Shown here in pieces: positions 10,101 to 17,799 of a stretch of DNA of 64,000 nt; within the stretch, counting starts at the first letter, position 1, and every line of letters begins with the position of its first letter. Below the pieces are notes generated by a model. It was not told the origin of the DNA. It ran no database searches and saw only the letters and a list, made by a program, of their open reading frames with translations. The stretch is from Streptomyces sp. ISL-87. Its GTDB lineage: Bacteria; Actinomycetota; Actinomycetes; Streptomycetales; Streptomycetaceae. Made by a program: the position numbers and the translations under genes. The stretch is from NCBI RefSeq assembly GCF_018614095.1, contig NZ_JAGGOY010000097.1, positions 43,526 to 107,525 of the forward strand, read 5' to 3'.

Positions 10101-13100
10101 CGCGGAAGCGGTGAGCTACGTCGAGGCGCACGGAACCGGCACCTCGCTCGGAGACCCCATCGAGATCTCCGGACTGACCAGCGCCTTCCGCGAGTACACC
10201 GACCGGACGCACACCTGTGCGATCGGCTCGGTCAAGAGCAACATCGGGCACGCCGAGAGCGCGGCCGGCATCGCCGCGCTGACGAAGGTGCTGCTGCAGA
10301 TGAAGCACGGCCAACTCGCGCCCTCCCTCCACTCCGAGGTGCTCAATCCCCACATCGACTTCGACGGCAGCCCCTTCTACGTGGCACGGGAACTGACACC
10401 GTGGAGCCGCCCGACGGGCGCCGACGGCACCGCGACGCCCCGCATCGCCGGCATCTCGTCCTTCGGGGCGGGGGGCTCCAACGCCCACGTCATCGTCGAG
10501 GAGTACGTTCCGGCTCCCCGCCCCGCAGACGGTCCCCCTGCGCAGAGCGGGCCCGCCGCCATCGTCCTCTCCGCGCGGACGGACGCGGGCCTGCGGGCCC
10601 AGGCCGATCAGCTGCTGCGCTGGACGACCGAGGGCGAGGGCGCCGCGACCGAGCTCGCGGACATCGCCCACACCCTCCAATCGGGCCGGGAGGCGTACGA
10701 GGAACGCCTCGGACTCGTCGCGGCGACGACCGGTGAACTCGTGGCGAAACTACGGGCGTTCCTGGACGGCGAGAACGGGATCACCGACGTGTACCTGGGC
10801 CGGGTGGCACGCCGGCAGGACACCTCGGCCGCCCTCACCGCCGCCGCGGACCGGGCACGGACACTGGACGCGGCGCTCGCGCGGCGCGCGTACGGCGAGG
10901 TCGTGAAGCTCTGGACGACCGGTCTCGTGGTGGACTGGACGAAGCTCCACGACGAGTCCGCATCCGCGCCGCGCCGCGTATCGATGCCGACCTACCCCTT
11001 CCAGGGGGAGCGCCACTGGTTGGCCGACGGGGGCGCGGCTGGCCAGGACCGGGCGGCGGGCCCGGCGCGGCTCCATCCGCTCCTGCACGCCAACACGTCC
11101 ACCCTCAACGGGCAGCGCTTCACGTCGGTCTACACCGGCGAGGAGTTCTTCCTGCGGGACCACCGGGTCGGCGGCAAGCCCGTGCTGTCCGGTGCCGCCT
11201 GTCTGGAACTGGCGCGCGCCGCCGTGGCGGCCTCGCTCGACGAGCCGTTCCGCGTCTCGAAGCTCCGGAACGTCGTCTGGACGCGGCCGGTCACCCTGCA
11301 CGAACCGGGGCTGACCGTCCAGGTCCGCCTGCGGCCCGAGGAACTCGGCGAGGTCGGATTCGAGATCCTCGTCCCGGGCGACCCGGTCGCCGGAACCGCC
11401 GAGGTGCTCCACAGCGAGGGCGTGGTGGACGTGACCACGCAACCCGCGACCGTGAACCCCGACACCCGCCTCGACCTGGCGCGACTGCGTGACGAGTGCC
11501 GGACCCCCGGACCCGACGCCGACGCGCTGTACGCGACCGCCGAGGCGCGCGGTATCGGTTACGGCCCGGGTCATCGAGGCGTCCGGCGTCTGTGGACGGG
11601 GGCGGGACAGGTCCTGGCACGGATCGCGCTGCCGCCGACCGTGCGGGACACCCGGGACGCCTACGGGCTCCATCCGTCGACCGTGGACGCCGGCCTGCAG
11701 GCATGCGCGGGCCTGCTGTCCGTGGCAGCCGGGGAGGAAGCGCTGCTGCTGCCGTTCGCCGTGGACGAGGTCGAGCTTCTCGGTACCTGCCCACCGGAGG
11801 CGTGGGCCTGGGTGCGGGACGGCGCGGGCCGGGAGGGCGACGGCTTGCGTCGCATCGACATCGACGTCTGCGACGACGACGGGCGGGTGTGCCTCCGGCT
11901 CAAGGGCGTCGCCCTGCGCGCCCACACGGCTGCGCCGACGACCCCCCGGGAGCTGTTCGCCGTACCCCACTGGGTGGCCGCCGACCCCGCGCAGGCCACG
12001 GCTCCGGTCCCGGAGGGCCTGGTGCTGGTCGTGGACCTCCCCGAGGTCGCCGCGGAGCTGGAGACGCGGGACACCGCGCGCGTGGTCCGGCTGACGTCGG
12101 GCGCCACGGACGTCGGCCACCGCTACACCGACCACGCGCTGCAGGTCTTCGACGAGGTCAAGCGGCTGCTCGGCGAGCCCGCCCACCACCCGGTCAGGGT
12201 CCAGCTGGTCGCCCCGGCCGTCGAGGCGTCGCTGTGGACGGGGCTGGCCGCCATCCTGAGGTCGGCCGGGCTGGAGAATCCGCGGCTGCTCGGCCAGATG
12301 GTGCTGGTGGACCGGCACGAGGCCCCGGAGCGCGCCGCGTCCCGCGTGACGGCGGACCGCGCGGCGCTCGCGGACTTCGGTGTGCGGTACCTCGGCGGCC
12401 TCCGCGAGGTCCTGAAGTGGCGCGTGGAGGACGTCGACCGCCGGACGGCGGTGACGCCCTGGAAGGACGGAGGCGTCTACCTGATCACCGGGGGCGCCGG
12501 CGGCCTGGGCACGGTCTTCGCCCACGACATCGCGAAGCGCGCCCGTGGGGCCCGGATCGTGATCGCCGGCCGCGCGCCCCGCGACGCGCACAAGGACACG
12601 CTGCTGGAACGACTGCGGGAGCACGGCGCGGAGACCGCCTACGTGCAGGCCGACGTGGCGGTGAGGGACGACGTCGTGAGGCTCGTCCGGGAGACCCGGG
12701 AGCGGTACGGCCGGATCGACGGGGTCCTGCACGCCGCCGGGTTCACCAGCGACGCGTTCGTCATCAAGAAGGACGCGGACGAGTTCTCCCGGGTGCTGGC
12801 ACCGAAGGTCGCCGGACTGGTGCACCTGGACGAGGCCACGCAGGACGCGGACCTCGACTTCCTGGTCGCCTTCTCCTCGGTCGCGGGGGCGCTGGGCAAT
12901 GTCGGGCAGGCCGACTACGCGGCAGCGAACGCGTTCATGGACGCCTTCGCGGCGCACCGCAACGCGCGGGTGGCCCGGGGCGAGCGGCGGGGGAGGACCC
13001 TTTCGGTCGCCTGGCCCCTGTGGGCCGACGGCGGGATGGGCATCGACGCGCCGACGGAGCGGGCGCTGCGCGACCGCTTCGGGCTCGTGCCGCTGCCGGA

Positions 13101-16100
13101 CGAGGAGGGGCTGCGCGCCCTGTACCTGGCCCTGGCGTCGCCGTCCGACCACGTGATGGTGCTTTCGGGCGATCGCCCGAAGATCGCACGGACCCTCCTC
13201 GCCGGACTCCTCGTGGACGGCCCCGCGCCCCGGCCCCTGCCCTCGCCGGACGTCCCGGCGGCGGAGGTCGCTGACGGGAACAGGGAGGCAGCGCCCGCGG
13301 AAGGCCCGGACGAGACCACCGCACAGCAGGCCGTGACCTACTTCAAGCGGCTCCTGGCATCGGTCATCGACCTTCCCGCAGACAGGATCGACGCCGAGGC
13401 ACCGCTGGAGGACTACGGCGTCGACTCCGTGATGACCATGGAGATGACCCGTACGCTCGAGGAGGTCTTCGGCTCGCTCCCGAAGACCCTGTTCTTCGAG
13501 TACCGCACCATCTCCGCTCTGACCCGCCACCTCCTCAAGACCCATCCACGGCAGGTCGGGGAGCTTCTTCCCCCGGCAGGCGGGTCCCGGCAGACTCCCG
13601 CCGTCGCTCCGGGCGTCCCTGAACGGCCCGTCCTGACGGCGGGACGAACACGGCCCGTGTCCTCCGCCGCTCCGGCGCGACGTGGGGCCGACCCGGCCCC
13701 AGGCACGGGAACCGGCGACACGGCGATCATCGGGCTGGCGGGCCGCTACCCCCAGGCGCGTGACGTGCGGGAGTTCTGGCAGAACCTCGCCGCCGGCAAG
13801 GACTGCGTCACCGAGATCCCGGACGACCGCTGGGACCACAGGCGCTTCTTCGATCCGCGCAAGGGGGCCCCGGGCAAGTCCTACAGCAGGTGGGGCGGAT
13901 TCCTCGACGGCGCCTACGACTTCGACCCGCAGTTCTTCAACATCTCCCCGCGCGAAGCGGAGATCATGGACCCGCAGGAGCGGCTGTTCCTCCAGTGCGT
14001 GCACGAGACGCTGGAGGACGCCGGCTACGTCCGGGACACCGGCAAGGACCGTACGGGGAACCTGCTCGACGGCCGGGTGGGCGTCTTCGTCGGAGTGATG
14101 TACCAGGAGTACCAGCTCCACAGCGCCTCGGCGCAGGATGCCGGCGCGGGGCCGATCGTGTCGGGCAGCTCCGCGTCCGTCGCGAACCGGGTGTCCCATG
14201 TGTTCAACTTCCACGGTCCGAGCATGAGCGTCGACACGATGTGCTCGTCGTCGCTGATGGCCGTGCACCTGGCCTGCCGGAGCCTGGAGTCGGGCGACTG
14301 CGACACGGCGGTGGCCGGCGGAGTCAATCTCTCGCTGCACCCGAACAAGTACCTGCTCCTCAGCCAGGGCCGGCTCGCGTCGAGCGACGGTCGCTGCGCC
14401 AGCTTCGGCGCCGGGGGCGACGGCTACGCACCGGCAGAGGGCGTGGGCGCGATCCTGCTCAAGCCGCTGGCGCGAGCCGTCGCGGACGGCGACCGGATCT
14501 ACGGAGTCATCAAGGGCACCGCCGCCAACCACCGCGGCAGGACGAGCGGATACTCGGTCCCGGAGCCGGTGGGGCAGGCCGAGGTCATCGGCGAGGCCCT
14601 GAGGCGAGCGGGTGTGAACGCGCGGGACGTGAGCTACATCGACGCGAACAGCGTCGGCACTTCCCTGGGCGACCCGATCGAGATCGCCGGCCTGTGCAAG
14701 GCCTTCGGTCCCTACACCGACGACCGGGGGTTCTGCGCGATCGGTTCGGTGAAGAGCAACATCGGGCACGCCGAGAGCGCGGCCGGCATCGCCGGCATCA
14801 CCAAGGTCCTGCTCCAGCTCCAGCACGGTCGTCTGGCGCCGTCCCTGCACGCCTCGACGCCCAACCCTCACATCGACTTCGGGCAGACCCCGTTCGTGGT
14901 GCAGCAGGAGTCCGCCGAGTGGCCGTCCCCCGTGTCGGACGACGGCACGGGCCGCACGCTGCCGCGCGTCGCGGGCGTGTCCGCGTTCGGGGCCGGTGGC
15001 TCCAACGTTCACGTCGTGATGGCGGAGTACGTCCCCGACAGCCCGCCGCAGCCTGTGCCGGCCGCCGCCGACCCGCGTGCCGTGATACCGCTGTCCGCCC
15101 GTACGACCGAGCAGCTGAGGGCGCGGGCCGAGCAGTTGGCGCAGTGGCTGGGCCGCCCCGAGAACGCGGACCTCGCGCTCGCGGACGTCGCCCACACCCT
15201 GCAGGTCGGCCGCGAACCACGGGAGGAACGCCTCGGTGTCGTCGCCTCCTCCGTGCCCGACCTGGTCGAGAGGCTCGGCCGCTTCCTGGCGGACGACTTC
15301 GCGGGCGGTGAGATCGTCCGCGGTTCGATCACCGGTGCGGCCCGGACACTGACGTTGTTCGCGTCGGACTCAGACCTCGACGTGATGATCGCGGCGTGGG
15401 CCGAGAAGGGGAAGTACGAGAAGCTGCTCGAACTGTGGGTCAGCGGCGTTCCCGTGAACTGGCGCTCCCTCCACGGCACCGCGACCGCGCGGCGGGTCGC
15501 GCTGCCGGCCTACCCCTTCGCGGCCGAGCGGTACTCAGCCTTCGACGGCCTGTCCACCGCCGGCTCGGCCGCGCCTGGTGGACCGGCGCCGCTGCATCCG
15601 CTGGCGCAGGTCAACACGTCCGACTTCACCGAGCAGCGCTTCACGTCCGTCGTGACCGGAGAGGAACGCTTCCTGGGTGAGCGTGCCGCCCGCGTCGTGC
15701 CCGGCGCGGCCCTCCTGGAGATGGCCGTGGCCGCGAGCTGCCTCGGCAGCCGGGCCGCCGTCGAACCTTCGGCGCCGGTCGTGCTGCGCGACATCGTGTT
15801 CGCGCGGCCGCTCGATCCGGCGGACGGCCCCCGCGAGGTGCACGTCGGGCTGCGCCCGGAGGACGACGGCGACATCCGCTTCCGGATCACGAGTACACCG
15901 CCGGGCGGCGGCGACTGCGACGCCGTCGAGCACGGCGAGGGTGTCCTCTACTTCGCGGACGGTGCCGAGGAAACCGTGCTCGACCTGCCCGCCCTGCGGC
16001 GGGCCTGCGGGACGTCCGTCCCGACCGCCGAGCAGTACGAGGACCGCCGCCACGGCGACGCACTCGCACAGGAGCCCGCGTACCGCGCCGTCCGGCGCGT

Positions 16101-17799
16101 CTGGACCGGACTCGGGCAAGCCCTCGTCCAGCTGGCGCTGCCGGATCCGGTGCGCGACACCGAGGACGGTCTCGTGCTGCACCCGGGCCTGCTCGACGCC
16201 GCGGTGCGGGCGTGCTCCGACGCCCTCGGCGGGTCGGCCGGGCGGGACCGGGCGTACGACGGCGGTGGGCCCGCGGTGGTCCGCGCCATCGAGGAAGTCC
16301 TCGTTCTCGATGCCTGCACGCCCTCGATGTGGGCCTGGGTCCGGCCCGGCGCCCAGCAGGCCGGCCAGGCGCGGGTCCCCGGGTTCGACCTCGACCTGGC
16401 CGACGAGCAGGGCCGGGTCCGCGTCCGGATCGGCGGACTCTCGATCGATCGGGCCGCCTCCGACCGCGACGACCCGGCAGCGGCCGTGCCCGCTCCCGGC
16501 GGGGAACCCCGCGCCGCGACCCCTGCCGGGGGGACGGAGGCCCGCGGCGGGCAGCCGGTCCTGCTGAGCCGGCAGTGGCGGGCCCGACCCGCACCGGCCC
16601 GGCCGTCCGGCCTCTCCGCCGCGCGCCAGACCGTGCTGCTCGCCGGACTGCCCGAACTGGAGCCCCTCCTCCGGGGCGACGACGCCGATGTGTTCCTCCT
16701 GACCACCGAGGACGAGGCCCCGGACAGCCGGTACACCGCGTACGGCCTGCAGGTTCTGACGCACCTTCGCTCCCTCCTGCGCGGATCCACCGGCCGGCAC
16801 CAGGTTCAGCTGGTGGTTCCCGGTACACCCGACGCGACGCTGCTCTCCGGGCTCGCGGCCGTCCTCAGGACGGCCGGCCTTGAGAACCCGGCCGTCACCG
16901 GACAGGTCGTCGTACTGGACCGGACGGACACCCCCGAGCGCGCCGTGGTGCGGATCCGGGAGAACCTCGGCTGCCCCGAGGAGATGCTCGTGCGGTACGT
17001 CGAAGGCCGCCGCGAGGTACCGGTCTGGGCCGAGCACGAGGCCCGCTCCGGCCCCGGCACGCTGCCGTGGAAGGAGAACGGGGTCTATCTCGTCGCGGGC
17101 GCGACGGGTGCCCTCGAACAGGACGTCGCCCAGGAGATCGCCACGCAGACGGGCAACGCGACCGTCATCCTCGTCGGCCGGTCCCCTCTGGCCCCCGCGT
17201 CCCATGAGGCGTTGCGGAAGCAGGCGGCCGACGGCGCGGTGCGCTACGAGCAGGCCGACCTCTCCAGTCCCGCCGAGGCGGACGCGCTGGTCGCGCGGAT
17301 CCTGGAGCGCCACTGGGCGATCGACGGAGTCATCCACAGTGCCGGTACCGCGGGCGGGGCGCTCATCGTCGACACGCCGGGCCGCGATTTCCGGGACGTC
17401 CTGGCCGCGGAGGCGGCGGGTGTGGTCAACCTGGACGCCGCGACCCGGTCGCTCCCGCTGGACTTCTTCGTGACGTTCTCCTCCCCTTCAGGGGTGGACG
17501 GCGGCATCGGTCAGGTCGACGGCGCCGCGGCCCACGCCTTCCTGAACGCCTACGCGCGGTACCGGCAGGACCTCGTAGCCGGCGGTGAGCGGTTCGGGCA
17601 CAGCCAGTCCGTCATCTGGCCGTCGGGGGACGACGGCCTGCCGGAGGCGGCGGATGTCGGGGACTTCAACCGGATCCTGCGCTCCGAGCACAGCCAGGTG
17701 AGGGTTCCTGCTTCTCCTGCCGGCCACACCCGGGGGGACACCCCGGTCCCGACGCAGCGGAACTTTCCTGCTTTCTCCACCGATGGGACGGACTCGTGA
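4129..17799 (+). CDS. Trans-AT PKS protein B: KR-ACP / KS-DH-ACP / KS-DH-KR-ACP / KS0-DH0-KR0
   Basis: 4556 residues. ATG 4129 was chosen because it follows GAGGGG and opens a short helical docking segment (MDNRLERLLLDLK), although the frame is open further upstream. Approximate domains: KR 222-430 (B-type Asp in GVLRDG); ACP Ser 528; KS 608-1055 with Cys 787 and both His; DH 1236-1530 with His 1267 and Asp 1442; ACP Ser 1600; KS 1690-2125, Cys 1866; DH 2313-2600, His 2345, where the final Pro of HxxxGxxxxP is Ser; KR 2625-2995; ACP Ser 3100; KS 3196-3635 with Cys 3372 but Asn 3507 in place of the HGTGT His; DH-like 3820-4110 without its His; KR-like 4150-4505 with a broken cofactor loop and Gly 4465 for the catalytic Tyr. 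The last module is therefore inactive, and its ACP starts protein C. The second module has a DH but no KR. Confidence 0.96.
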   Translation: MDNRLERLLLDLKADRVSREYVKQYLRNRQEPADATADAPDAVPPAELLRCHSVWRAADGPATGRKPGHVVLLAGPSELEHALRQQDATIDVRLLRSGATGLADRYADLAGQVLTSLRSLAGDPELPSTLVQLVCSLRGEDTLLSGLIGMIRSAGLENPGIVPQLVLVDLAAAPEPTALQILASRERSDDRVVRFRDGVREVLTWHELPSPEHTALPWREGGTYVVTGGLGGLGLIFARDLLRSVRNTSLLLSGRSAPGADRRHLLESLYRPHARVEYTRLDVADPDGVEAYLAGVRREHGAIHGIIHGAGVLRDGFVSHKSVEELREVLAPKTAGTLNLDAASKDDALDFFALFSSTAAVTGNVGQADYAAANAFLDAFAHHRGGLVAQGLRSGRSLSLNWPLWAEGGMRVDAETERELREQTGMHALRTESGIRVFHESLGSDHFQVMAVEGDGPRIRRTLLRQQAATAGSAPVPAPAVAEDVDIDDEVLRDRIVRRLGQMLSAVIGLPVAKIDARVPLTTYGIDSIVVTRLNRKLADVFPDLPKTLLYEFNSLDALARHLLRARRQGCLDWTGTEKPRQAAAAARPAAASAGGRQVPAAASPTSAPTEDAVAVIGMSGRFPMARNLREFWENLATGRDCVTEIPEGRWPLEGFYHPDRDEAVAAGLSYGKWGGFLDGFDEFDPLFFAISPQEAMSMDPQERLFLQESWNALEDGGYTRQRLADAHRRKVGVFAGVSKTGFDLYGPELRKRNEKLHPLTSFASVANRVSYLLDLTGPSLPVDTLCSSSLSAVHEAIQHLLRGECDLAVAGGVNLYLHPSNYTLMSGKRMLSDDGRCRSFGAGGNGFVPGEGVAVVLLKRLSDAERDNDNIRAVLRGSSVNHGGRTNGYTVPSPVAQAEVVREALARAGVSAGEVSFVEAHGTGTELGDPIEIDGLTQAFASDTGSRQHCAIGSLKSNIGHLEAAAGIAGLLKVVLQMEHGSIAAGLHARESNPNIDFTRTPFRLQREKTEWPRPAVVGGDGETTEGDRIAGVSSFGAGGSNAHVVVAEYRRTDPAPVPAPEGAPRLIVLSAKDTERLRERARDLLDWFHSQDPAALDLGAVAHTLQLGREAMDARLALSVGSPAELIRKLAAFAAGEEDVEDLHLGNVKEHREALTALGDDGDMATTVDLWIEKGKFDRLLGLWVKGLSVDWGKLYGSQRPRMLPLPGYPFARERYWVGDLTAEPAPVDSGAGRLHPLVHTNTSTLDAQRFDSVFSGREPFLTDHVVNGRKVLPAAAYLEMARAALDASLDGRTRRTVLRNVVWAQPLTVAENAARLVTTLYTAEAESAGEVTFEISGVPEGDLGADAVVHSQGTVRALAGAGEPAAVDVAALRAACGAARLDAEECYHVYRSMGLDYGPAHRGIESVAIGDGQALARLRLPSGTTADADGYVLHPSLLDAALQSTVGLFGRDGAPAGSAPATLHLPFALDELDVLGPCTPQMWAWVRYGDGDRPDLGIRKLDIDLLDDAGVPRCRLRGLTSRAYAANGSAERAGGTLPHREAASPAVAVAEDRGPLPAGTLEERVGRYLVDFLASELRVPAERIDPDDALEQYGIDSIMAMNLTNRLEGVFGSLSKTLFYEYQSITALSGYFLGAHRPRLAELLAAEAQEPSGAPVDAVTSRGGAGSGHVRRTAARRGRREPAGRDTEIAVIGLAGRYPQARNIREFWRNLADGRDSVTEIPADRWDHGPYFDPDKDAPGKTYTKWGGFLDGVDRFDSLFFNISPREAAFMDPQERLFLECVHETMEDAGYTRETLSHCDDRGLPGNVGVFVGVMYEEYQLYGAQEQARGRNVTLSGSASTIANRVSYVFDLHGPSLAVDTMCSSSLTALHLACQSLRTGGCELAVAGGVNLSLHPNKFLMLGSGKYASSKGRCESFGQGGDGYVPGEGVGAVLLKPLARAREDNDTIYGVIRATSVNHGGKTNGYAVPNPRAQHNVIGHALREAGVDAEAVSYVEAHGTGTSLGDPIEISGLTSAFREYTDRTHTCAIGSVKSNIGHAESAAGIAALTKVLLQMKHGQLAPSLHSEVLNPHIDFDGSPFYVARELTPWSRPTGADGTATPRIAGISSFGAGGSNAHVIVEEYVPAPRPADGPPAQSGPAAIVLSARTDAGLRAQADQLLRWTTEGEGAATELADIAHTLQSGREAYEERLGLVAATTGELVAKLRAFLDGENGITDVYLGRVARRQDTSAALTAAADRARTLDAALARRAYGEVVKLWTTGLVVDWTKLHDESASAPRRVSMPTYPFQGERHWLADGGAAGQDRAAGPARLHPLLHANTSTLNGQRFTSVYTGEEFFLRDHRVGGKPVLSGAACLELARAAVAASLDEPFRVSKLRNVVWTRPVTLHEPGLTVQVRLRPEELGEVGFEILVPGDPVAGTAEVLHSEGVVDVTTQPATVNPDTRLDLARLRDECRTPGPDADALYATAEARGIGYGPGHRGVRRLWTGAGQVLARIALPPTVRDTRDAYGLHPSTVDAGLQACAGLLSVAAGEEALLLPFAVDEVELLGTCPPEAWAWVRDGAGREGDGLRRIDIDVCDDDGRVCLRLKGVALRAHTAAPTTPRELFAVPHWVAADPAQATAPVPEGLVLVVDLPEVAAELETRDTARVVRLTSGATDVGHRYTDHALQVFDEVKRLLGEPAHHPVRVQLVAPAVEASLWTGLAAILRSAGLENPRLLGQMVLVDRHEAPERAASRVTADRAALADFGVRYLGGLREVLKWRVEDVDRRTAVTPWKDGGVYLITGGAGGLGTVFAHDIAKRARGARIVIAGRAPRDAHKDTLLERLREHGAETAYVQADVAVRDDVVRLVRETRERYGRIDGVLHAAGFTSDAFVIKKDADEFSRVLAPKVAGLVHLDEATQDADLDFLVAFSSVAGALGNVGQADYAAANAFMDAFAAHRNARVARGERRGRTLSVAWPLWADGGMGIDAPTERALRDRFGLVPLPDEEGLRALYLALASPSDHVMVLSGDRPKIARTLLAGLLVDGPAPRPLPSPDVPAAEVADGNREAAPAEGPDETTAQQAVTYFKRLLASVIDLPADRIDAEAPLEDYGVDSVMTMEMTRTLEEVFGSLPKTLFFEYRTISALTRHLLKTHPRQVGELLPPAGGSRQTPAVAPGVPERPVLTAGRTRPVSSAAPARRGADPAPGTGTGDTAIIGLAGRYPQARDVREFWQNLAAGKDCVTEIPDDRWDHRRFFDPRKGAPGKSYSRWGGFLDGAYDFDPQFFNISPREAEIMDPQERLFLQCVHETLEDAGYVRDTGKDRTGNLLDGRVGVFVGVMYQEYQLHSASAQDAGAGPIVSGSSASVANRVSHVFNFHGPSMSVDTMCSSSLMAVHLACRSLESGDCDTAVAGGVNLSLHPNKYLLLSQGRLASSDGRCASFGAGGDGYAPAEGVGAILLKPLARAVADGDRIYGVIKGTAANHRGRTSGYSVPEPVGQAEVIGEALRRAGVNARDVSYIDANSVGTSLGDPIEIAGLCKAFGPYTDDRGFCAIGSVKSNIGHAESAAGIAGITKVLLQLQHGRLAPSLHASTPNPHIDFGQTPFVVQQESAEWPSPVSDDGTGRTLPRVAGVSAFGAGGSNVHVVMAEYVPDSPPQPVPAAADPRAVIPLSARTTEQLRARAEQLAQWLGRPENADLALADVAHTLQVGREPREERLGVVASSVPDLVERLGRFLADDFAGGEIVRGSITGAARTLTLFASDSDLDVMIAAWAEKGKYEKLLELWVSGVPVNWRSLHGTATARRVALPAYPFAAERYSAFDGLSTAGSAAPGGPAPLHPLAQVNTSDFTEQRFTSVVTGEERFLGERAARVVPGAALLEMAVAASCLGSRAAVEPSAPVVLRDIVFARPLDPADGPREVHVGLRPEDDGDIRFRITSTPPGGGDCDAVEHGEGVLYFADGAEETVLDLPALRRACGTSVPTAEQYEDRRHGDALAQEPAYRAVRRVWTGLGQALVQLALPDPVRDTEDGLVLHPGLLDAAVRACSDALGGSAGRDRAYDGGGPAVVRAIEEVLVLDACTPSMWAWVRPGAQQAGQARVPGFDLDLADEQGRVRVRIGGLSIDRAASDRDDPAAAVPAPGGEPRAATPAGGTEARGGQPVLLSRQWRARPAPARPSGLSAARQTVLLAGLPELEPLLRGDDADVFLLTTEDEAPDSRYTAYGLQVLTHLRSLLRGSTGRHQVQLVVPGTPDATLLSGLAAVLRTAGLENPAVTGQVVVLDRTDTPERAVVRIRENLGCPEEMLVRYVEGRREVPVWAEHEARSGPGTLPWKENGVYLVAGATGALEQDVAQEIATQTGNATVILVGRSPLAPASHEALRKQAADGAVRYEQADLSSPAEADALVARILERHWAIDGVIHSAGTAGGALIVDTPGRDFRDVLAAEAAGVVNLDAATRSLPLDFFVTFSSPSGVDGGIGQVDGAAAHAFLNAYARYRQDLVAGGERFGHSQSVIWPSGDDGLPEAADVGDFNRILRSEHSQVRVPASPAGHTRGDTPVPTQRNFPAFSTDGTDS
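13715..17640 (+). other. Inactivated PKS module: KS0-DH0-KR0 in protein B
   Basis: All three catalytic units of this module have lost key residues. The KS keeps its Cys (TMCSSS, 14242) but reads DANSVGT where active KS domains read EAHGTGT, so the decarboxylation His is Asn; its second His (SNIGH) is kept. The DH-like region has no HxxxGxxxxP motif (GERAARVVPG instead) and its Asp helix ends in Arg rather than Gln. The KR-like region has AGATGALEQ where the NADPH loop TGGxGGLG should be, and the catalytic Tyr and Asn are Gly and His (VDGAAAHAF). A condensation-incompetent KS is known to pass a chain to the next ACP without extending it; here the whole module probably acts only as such a bridge. 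Confidence 0.85.

Noticed and set aside
10750..15195. A 1481-codon minus-strand frame, and similar long ones at 17550-21320, 22221-24407, 27601-30579, 30856-33171, 37019-39766 and 41321-44218
   Set aside because: All mirror the codon structure of the sense PKS genes, have Arg/Val/Gly-rich translations without motifs, and lack ribosome sites.
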